Origin: Holophagales bacterium
Lineage (GTDB): Bacteria; Acidobacteriota; Thermoanaerobaculia; Multivoradales; JAGPDF01
Reading direction: 5' to 3'
NCBI GenBank assembly: GCA_016699405.1
Contig: CP064972.1
Location: 3,751,501 to 3,815,500, forward strand
DNA: 64,000 nucleotides
A model generated the notes under the pieces. The model was not told the DNA's origin. It saw nothing but the letters and a program-made list of their open reading frames with translations, and did no database searches. Below, piece after piece: positions 58,540 through 64,000 of the stretch (position 1 is its first letter; every line of letters starts with the position of its first letter). Position numbers and translations under genes: made by a program.

Positions 58540-59889
58540 CTACCGCTTCTCCCCCGGATCGAGCAACGAATTGTGCTTGGCGGGCGTTCCCGCCGCCAGG
58601 CGGTCGAGGAGCTCGTCGACCGTGGCGACGCCCTCGTCGGCGAGCGTGGCGGCGAGGTGGTCGCCTTCGACGAGGCGGATGCGGCGGGCGAGCTCGGGGC
58701 GGAAGGCGGGCGTGACGTAGAACCCCGTCGTCGCCGCGAAGTGCAGCTCGTCGAGCGGCGCGACGAAGATCAGCGCGTCGTAGGCGTCGGCCATCGTCGA
58801 TCCGGGGGCGGCGTTCGTCATCGTATTGCCGATGAAGGGTGCGGCGCCGAACGGCGTGCCGGCGATCTCGAGCCCCACCGGCACGTTGCCGTGGGCGGCG
58901 AAGGCGCGATCCCAGGCACCGTCCTCCATGCGCACCCAGCGGTAGATCTTCGTCTCGAGCCCCTGCGTGGTGTGCGGGCTGGCGCTGTCGCGACTCCCCT
59001 CGATGGCGAGCGTGGCGTTGTGGAGGCGCGCCGACCAGGCGCGCCCCGGGTCGTAGCGCGCGAAGAAGCCCGCGGTGTTGAGCTGCGGGCGGCCGGCGGC
59101 GTCGCGGACGCGCATGTAGGCGTGGCGCGTGTTGGTGAGGAAGAACGCCTTCTCGCCGTTGCGGAAACCGTGCATCCGGTCTCGGATCATCGCGTAGAGG
59201 AAGAAGTCGCGGCCGGCGAGCGACTCCTGGAAGAGCTCGTAGTCGGCGCGGGTGTGGATCGCCTCCCACCAGATCGGCTGGTCGACACCGACGACGCGGA
59301 GCCGCTCGGCGGGCGGCAACCCCTGGTTGATCTCGCGCACCGTGGCGAGCAGGTCGAGGTAGGTGGCGTAGCGCCAGCCGTAGCCCGAGTAGTCGTCGCG
59401 GAAGACCGGCGCGAGGAGGCTGCGGTCGTCGGTCGAGCTCGCGAGATAGGCGTCGAGGTGCGGCTGCGCGGCGAGCGAGACGACCTCGAGGAAGACCGTG
59501 CGCACCTGCTTGCGCACGCGGGAATCGCGCAGCAGCTTCTGGTAGAGCTCGAACGGCTCGACGGCGTTGTGCAGCGCGTCGTCGAAGATCAGCAGGTCGT
59601 GCTGCTCGAGCGCGGCGAGGACGAGGTCGACCGGCGATCGTTCGTGCTCGCGCAGGGCCTGCAGGTGGGCGTCCGCCGCGGCACCCGGCGCAGTTGTCGG
59701 AGCCACGGCCGGAGCCCCTGCCGGAGCCCCTGTCAGAGCCACGGCCGGGGCCACGGCCGGCTCCAGTACCGCGGCGGCGAGCGGGGCAGCGGCGAGTGCC
59801 GCCGCGACCACGAGGCGGCCGCAGCGCCACGGCACCCGGCGAACGGCGGCGGCTCGGGACGGGCGGCTTGCGTGTGTCTCGTGGAGCAT
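58540..59889 (-). CDS. Exported Tiki/EreA-ChaN-superfamily-like protein
   Basis: A 449-residue exported protein. A signal peptide spans residues 24-45 (GRLVVAAALAAAPLAAAV). Then comes a low-complexity Ala/Pro/Val stretch (46-72), encoded by a GGAGCC(C/A)-type tandem repeat at 59700-59765. The main domain (75-440) has the outline of the erythromycin-esterase/ChaN (Tiki) fold: LIFDDALHNAVEPFE, TVFLEVVSLAAQPHLDAYL, RLRVVGVDQPIWWE, MIRDRM and FLTNTRHAYMR. The classical GExH motif of EreA is FDDALHN here, so hydrolase activity is uncertain. GAGGAG lies 9 nt before the ATG; an in-frame ATG at 60066 is not convincing. Confidence 0.6.
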   Translation of the reverse strand: MLHETHASRPSRAAAVRRVPWRCGRLVVAAALAAAPLAAAVLEPAVAPAVALTGAPAGAPAVAPTTAPGAAADAHLQALREHERSPVDLVLAALEQHDLLIFDDALHNAVEPFELYQKLLRDSRVRKQVRTVFLEVVSLAAQPHLDAYLASSTDDRSLLAPVFRDDYSGYGWRYATYLDLLATVREINQGLPPAERLRVVGVDQPIWWEAIHTRADYELFQESLAGRDFFLYAMIRDRMHGFRNGEKAFFLTNTRHAYMRVRDAAGRPQLNTAGFFARYDPGRAWSARLHNATLAIEGSRDSASPHTTQGLETKIYRWVRMEDGAWDRAFAAHGNVPVGLEIAGTPFGAAPFIGNTMTNAAPGSTMADAYDALIFVAPLDELHFAATTGFYVTPAFRPELARRIRLVEGDHLAATLADEGVATVDELLDRLAAGTPAKHNSLLDPGEKR

Positions 59890-60189
59890 GCGGGTCTTCT
59901 CCTCGGGCAACCGGCCGCCTCGGGTGTGCGCCCGAAACCACCGGGACGATTCCGGGCGGAGCGCTCGCCGGACGAGCGGAGCGCCGGGCACCTCGCCGTC
60001 GGCCCGCGCTCTTCGAGCAAGTACGTTCGAGCGCGGGGCCGGTTTCCTCCGGCCACCCGCACGCACCGAACCGGATCGCCCAGGCGTGACGAGCTGGAGC
60101 GAAGGGCGGAGATCGCAGGACGTTTCCGTCGTTCGTGACTACAATGGACCCGGCAGTCGGCTCGTTCCGACGAAAGGATAACTCTTCTC

Positions 60190-61275
60190 ATGACGACTTC
60201 GCTCTTCAGCACCTACCGGCTCGGCGACCTGCGATTGAAGAATCGCATCGTCATGGCGCCGATGACCCGCTCCCGCGCCGTTCGCAACGTGCCGAACGAC
60301 CTGATGGCGACCTACTACGCCCAGCGCACCGGCGCCGGGCTGATCGTCACCGAAGGGGTCTCGCCGTCGCCGAACGGGCTCGGCTACGCGCGCATCCCGG
60401 GGCTCTTCAACGCCGAGCAGGTGGCGGGCTGGAAGAAGGTGACCGCCGCGGTGCACGCGCGGAGCGGGCGGATCTTCGCCCAGCTCATGCACACCGGCCG
60501 CGTGTCGCACCCTGCCAACCAGCCGGCGGGGGCCGAAGTCGTCGCGCCGTCGGCGATCGCGATGAACGGCACGATGTTCACCGACGGCCAGGGGATGCAG
60601 CCCTATCCGACGCCGCGGGCGATGACGACGGCCGACATCGCCCACGCGACCGCGGAGTACGCCCACGCCGCCCGGCTGGCGATCGAGGCGGGCTTCGACG
60701 GCATCGAAGTGCACGGCGCCAACGGCTACCTGGTCGACCAGTTCCTGAATCCGGCCTCGAACCAGCGCACCGACGACTACGGCGGCACGCCGGCAGCGCG
60801 CAACCGCTTCGCGCTGCTGGTCTGCCAGGCGATCGCCGCGGCGATCGGCGCCAGCCGCACGGGGATCCGCCTGTCGCCCTACGGCGCCTTCAACGACCTC
60901 GTCCCCTTCCCCGGTCTCGAAGAGCAGTATCGCGCGCTGGCCGCCGAGCTCGGCGAGCTGAAGCTCGCCTACATCCACATCGTCGATCACTCCTCGATGG
61001 GCGCGCCCGAGGTGACCCGCTCGGTCAAGGAGGGGATCCGCGACGCCTTCGGCGGCACGATCATCGTGAGCGGCGGGATGGATCGCGCGAAGGCCGAGGC
61101 GGCGCTGGCCGAGGGGCTCGGTCAACTCGTCGCCTTCGGGCGGCCGTTCATCGCCAACCCCGACCTCGTGCAACGCCTCGAGCTCGGCGCCCCGCTGGCC
61201 GCGCCGAACCCGGCGACCTTCTACACCCCGGGCGCCACGGGCTACACCGACTACCCCACGCTCGACGCGTCGTAG
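60190..61275 (+). CDS. Old yellow enzyme family alkene reductase (NemA-like)
   Basis: A 361-residue FMN-dependent ene-reductase that would reduce electrophilic alkenes or nitroesters with NAD(P)H. TIM barrel with KNRIVMAPMTRSRA near residue 20, the FMN/substrate pair His175 and Asn178 (VHGANGYLVDQFLNPASNQR region), and FGRPFIANPDL near the end. The NemA/OPR class is indicated by RTDDYGG. AAAGGA lies 12 nt before the ATG and a TACAAT box lies at 60140-60145. The intergenic sequence since the Tiki-like gene (about 300 bp) shows no other gene. Confidence 0.94.
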   Translation: MTTSLFSTYRLGDLRLKNRIVMAPMTRSRAVRNVPNDLMATYYAQRTGAGLIVTEGVSPSPNGLGYARIPGLFNAEQVAGWKKVTAAVHARSGRIFAQLMHTGRVSHPANQPAGAEVVAPSAIAMNGTMFTDGQGMQPYPTPRAMTTADIAHATAEYAHAARLAIEAGFDGIEVHGANGYLVDQFLNPASNQRTDDYGGTPAARNRFALLVCQAIAAAIGASRTGIRLSPYGAFNDLVPFPGLEEQYRALAAELGELKLAYIHIVDHSSMGAPEVTRSVKEGIRDAFGGTIIVSGGMDRAKAEAALAEGLGQLVAFGRPFIANPDLVQRLELGAPLAAPNPATFYTPGATGYTDYPTLDAS

Positions 61276-61329
61276 GCGCGGCGAACGGCACCGTTCCGTC
61301 GCCGCGGACCTGAGCCGCGCCCTTCCGAC

Positions 61330-62130
61330 TCAGGCCGCCGCCGGAATCGCGGCCTCGCGGAGGAAGGCGAGCAGCGCCGCATCGAACGCCGCGGGCGCCT
61401 CGAGATTGCTCACGTGGGCGGCGTCGTCCAGCACCGCGAGGCGTGCCCCGGGGATCTTCGCCACTATCGCCTCGGACAGGGCGGGCGGGGTGAGCGCGTC
61501 CTCGCGGCCGACGATCACCAGCGTCGGCAGCGCGAACGAGGCGAGCGCCGGGGTGATGTCGGTGCGGCCTTGCATCGCGGCGAGCGCGTTGGCCATGCCG
61601 GCCGCATGGTTGCTCCGCATCAGGGCGAGCAGCTCACGGCCGGCGGCCGATTCGGGGCGACGCAGCAGCTTCGGCAGCATCGCGGTGACGAACCCGTCGA
61701 GCCCGCCGGCGTGCAGGGTCTTGATCGCGGCAGCGCGACCGAGCTTGCCCTCGTCGCTGTCGGGATCGGAGCGCGTGTCGCAGAGGGCGAGCGCACGGAA
61801 GCGCTCGGGCGCGCGTTGCACCGCACGCAGCGCGATGTAGCCGCCCATCGAGAGACCGACGAGCCCGGCCTGTCGAATGCCGAGCGCATCCATCAGGCCG
61901 AGCAGGTCGTCGACATAGGCCTCGAGCGGCTGCGGCAGCGGACCGAGGCCGCTCTCGCCGAGCCCGCGCAGGTCCCAGGTCAACACGCGGAACTCCCCGC
62001 CGAGTGCAGCCGCCTGCGCCGACCAGGTGGCGCGAGTGAAGGGAAAGCCATGGATCATCACGACCCACGGGCGACCCGCGGAGCCGTGCACGTCGTAGGC
62101 GAGATCGATGCCGTTCACCTGCAGCTTCAT
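61330..62130 (-). CDS. Alpha/beta-fold hydrolase
   Basis: A 266-residue soluble hydrolase of the 3-oxoadipate enol-lactonase/esterase type. HG oxyanion motif in VMIHGFPFTRATW, nucleophile Ser94 in GLSMGGYIAL, acid in IVGREDALTPP and His in LDDAAHVSNLEAP complete the triad. The TWDLRGLGESG loop is typical. The substrate cannot be told. CCGGAGG lies about 8 nt before the ATG. Convergent with the OYE gene. Confidence 0.9.
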   Translation of the reverse strand: MKLQVNGIDLAYDVHGSAGRPWVVMIHGFPFTRATWSAQAAALGGEFRVLTWDLRGLGESGLGPLPQPLEAYVDDLLGLMDALGIRQAGLVGLSMGGYIALRAVQRAPERFRALALCDTRSDPDSDEGKLGRAAAIKTLHAGGLDGFVTAMLPKLLRRPESAAGRELLALMRSNHAAGMANALAAMQGRTDITPALASFALPTLVIVGREDALTPPALSEAIVAKIPGARLAVLDDAAHVSNLEAPAAFDAALLAFLREAAIPAAA

Positions 62131-62299
62131 GGCGGCCTCCGGAGGAGGCGCGACGGGAGGAGACCCGCAGCACCAGACGAGGAAGGATGACGCCCTGCAT
62201 TATGCGCTCTTCGGCCGGCCGATCGAGCGATCGCGGGGGAGCGTCGCCGCGGCGATGGGGAGCAATCGAAGCGCGGCAAGGCGATCGGCTCGCCGCACG

Positions 62300-62671
62300 A
62301 TGAGCGACGAACGCCTCCCGCCCACCTCCTCACCCGCACCGGTCGACCTCGCGACGGCGCGCCACTACCCCTGGGGCGACGGCTGTGACGGCTGGCATCT
62401 GCTGGCAACACCCGAGCTCTCGGTGATCCGCGAACGGATGCCGTCCGGACCCGCCGAGGTGCGTCACCGACACGCGCACGCTCAACAGTTCTTCTTCGTG
62501 CTCGCCGGCCGGCTGACGATCGACCTGGCCGGCGTCGAGCGCTCGCTCCTCCCGGGCCAGGGCCAGTCGATCCCAGCCGGCGTGCCGCACCAGGTCGTCA
62601 ACCGCGACGACTCCCCCGCCGAGCTCCTCGTCGTCTCCCAACCACCGAGCCACGGCGACCGGATCGTTTGA
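62300..62671 (+). CDS. Cupin domain protein
   Basis: A 123-residue cupin. The first motif is complete (RHRHAHAQQFFFVLAGRLTID; two to three His and a following strand), and so is the second (PAGVPHQVVNRDDSPAELLVV). This suggests a functional metal site in contrast to the cupin at 28175. Role unknown. ATG 62300 is the first start that precedes the conserved domain; longer in-frame versions overlap the upstream hydrolase. No clear Shine-Dalgarno. The 229 bp after it (62672-62901) show no gene. Confidence 0.85.
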   Translation: MSDERLPPTSSPAPVDLATARHYPWGDGCDGWHLLATPELSVIRERMPSGPAEVRHRHAHAQQFFFVLAGRLTIDLAGVERSLLPGQGQSIPAGVPHQVVNRDDSPAELLVVSQPPSHGDRIV

Positions 62672-62901
62672 GTTCCTCGCCCGAGAGCAGAGCGATTCCG
62701 CGGCTCGCCTCCGCCATCGAGCGCCGCTCGGAGGTCACGGAGCACTGACCGCCCCGGCGCAGCCGCCGGAGAGATCGCCCGAGCAACGCGCTGCGCCGGC
62801 GACCCCAGGACGGCAGCCGAAGGGCGGGGACAGACGAGGCGGCGCGGCGGATCTGCCGCTCGACCTGTCCCCGACGAAGACACGCTGGTTGCTCGGCCGA
62901 C

Positions 62902-64000
62902 TCAGTGGCCCTGGCTCTGAGCCACCGTGACGGTCGTCGTCCTTCGCACCGAGTTCCCAGACGAGTCCCGGCAGACCACGCCGATCGAGTAGGAACGATC
63001 ACCGAGGCTCGCAGTTCGCTCGGCGCGCAGCCAGACCGTCGAAGCGCTGGCGATCTGCCAGTCAGGACCGCTGTTGCTGCCCCCTCCGCCGCTCGCCGGC
63101 CGGTTCGAAGCGACGTCCGCGATCGCACACAACGGACGGGCGTCGCAGGCGTCAGCAGCAACTACGGACACGGACACCAGCACCATCTTGTGGTTCGGTG
63201 GCCAGAGATACGCCGGCGTGGCAGTGACCGCCCCGGCGACCGGCGGCGCCAGGTCCACGATCGAAACGACCGACGCGTCGACGGCGCTCCCTCCTCGACC
63301 ATCCCTCACTTCCAGCGTGAACTCGTGCCTCCCCAGGGGAACGAGGATCGACGGCGTCGCTCCCGTCGCGGTCAGGCCGCTGTCGCTCTGCCACGCGAAG
63401 GTGAGTGAATCTCCGTCCGGGTCGGACGATCCACTCCCGTCGAGCGACACCTGAGCGCGACAGTCCGCGCCGGCGGGCAACAGCTGATCGCTTCCGGCAT
63501 TGGCCGTCGGCTCCCCGTTGGCGTGCGAGAAGACGACGAGCGCGTTGTCGTCGTGACCGGCCACGTACACGTTCCGACCGTCCGCACTGGCGGTGACGTC
63601 GGAGCCGCCGGCCAGGCCGTCCACTCCACCGACACCATCGACGAACGCCTGGCGGAAGGTGAGCCGCCCGTCGTTCGCGTCTCGCTCGAACACGACGAGA
63701 GTCCCCAGGCCCTTGGAGTACACGTAGCCACCGTCCGAGCTGACGGCCACGGCGTTCGTGCGGACCATCCCGAAGGCGCCAGCCATCCCGTCGCGCTGGG
63801 CCTCGAGAAACACCAGCCGGCCGGTCACCGGATCGCGCGCGAAGACCGCGAGGGCGTTGTCCTCCGTCCCCGCCCCGTAGACGTTCTTCCCGTCCGGGCT
63901 CACGGCAAGCTTGTAGACGCCCGCCAACCCGTCCACTCCGTCGACACCGTCCCGGTAGAAATCGACGAAGGAGAGCTCACCGGTTTGCGCGTCGCGCGAG
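62902..64000 (-). CDS. Secreted beta-propeller/PKD protein, N-terminal part outside the window
   Basis: The last ~366 codons of a paralogue of the protein at 52725-54539. It keeps the blades (AVSPDGKNVYGAGTEDNALAVFAR), the PKD-like domain (TANAGSDQLLPAGADCRAQV) and the final Ig-like domain (AYLWPPNHKMVLVSV, PDWQIASASTVWLRAER). Many stretches are identical to the paralogue. The reading frame is open to the window edge, so the signal peptide and first blades lie beyond it. It ends in a short SQGH tail like DQGH in the paralogue. Confidence 0.85.
   Translation of the reverse strand, partial: SRDAQTGELSFVDFYRDGVDGVDGLAGVYKLAVSPDGKNVYGAGTEDNALAVFARDPVTGRLVFLEAQRDGMAGAFGMVRTNAVAVSSDGGYVYSKGLGTLVVFERDANDGRLTFRQAFVDGVGGVDGLAGGSDVTASADGRNVYVAGHDDNALVVFSHANGEPTANAGSDQLLPAGADCRAQVSLDGSGSSDPDGDSLTFAWQSDSGLTATGATPSILVPLGRHEFTLEVRDGRGGSAVDASVVSIVDLAPPVAGAVTATPAYLWPPNHKMVLVSVSVVAADACDARPLCAIADVASNRPASGGGGSNSGPDWQIASASTVWLRAERTASLGDRSYSIGVVCRDSSGNSVRRTTTVTVAQSQGH

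Noticed and set aside
59694..59770. Short tandem repeat suspected to be a CRISPR or VNTR
   Set aside because: The repeats are imperfect, about 12 bp long and in frame; they encode the Ala/Pro/Val linker of the Tiki-like protein. No spacers, no cas genes.

Overview
The window is high-GC bacterial DNA with dense, mostly unlinked genes. It carries many large secreted proteins (dockerin and cohesin-like domains, PKD and Asp-box propellers, subtilase, TonB receptor), a PknB-type kinase with TPRs, a WS/DGAT acyltransferase and an OYE-type reductase. This mix suggests an Acidobacteriota-like organism (for example Thermoanaerobaculia). That placement is inference from gene content; no marker rRNA or tRNA was seen. 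The sequence behaves like a metagenome or long-read assembly: two large genes and one gene remnant carry single-base frame slips.

Layout. 0-9.9 kb is housekeeping and stress genes: an AlaX-type editing protein divergent from a WS/DGAT acyltransferase, a CbpA/DnaJ-like co-chaperone with clpB, a dual-specificity phosphatase, rmuC and an NTF2-like protein. 9.9-13.7 kb has a Ser/Thr kinase with TPRs, an isochorismatase-fold protein and a YncE-like propeller. 13.9-26.6 kb is a block of exported proteins: a giant dockerin/cohesin-like protein with three apparent frameshifts, a stand-alone cohesin-like protein, a subtilase, a degenerate SNase-like domain fused to an Asp-box propeller, and a putative glycosidase. 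Four of these end with a similar C-terminal tail. 26.7-34.4 kb has a methyltransferase, a cupin, a two-gene caspase-like peptidase plus serine hydrolase module, a PIN-domain remnant and a TonB receptor with two apparent frameshifts.

35-58 kb is an accessory and defence island. In order it holds HicA/HicB; a type I restriction operon in the order NYN, hsdM, hsdS, membrane HerA-like ATPase, gene fragment, hsdR; a DUF262-HNH protein followed by three proteins with PD-(D/E)XK-like signatures; an EVE-HNH endonuclease; an MNT/HEPN pair whose HEPN toxin has an in-frame stop; and a DUF4160/DUF2442 pair. Base composition drops visibly in hsdS and the HerA gene. Remnants of older restriction genes and palindromic repeats lie around the island. 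58.5-64 kb returns to ordinary metabolism (an OYE reductase, an alpha/beta hydrolase, a cupin) and ends in a truncated paralogue of the PKD propeller found at 52.7-54.5 kb.

Expression. Several genes with no Shine-Dalgarno have a TANNNT box placed exactly 6-7 nt before the start codon, which predicts leaderless transcripts. Within operons, ATGA and GTGA overlaps suggest translational coupling.
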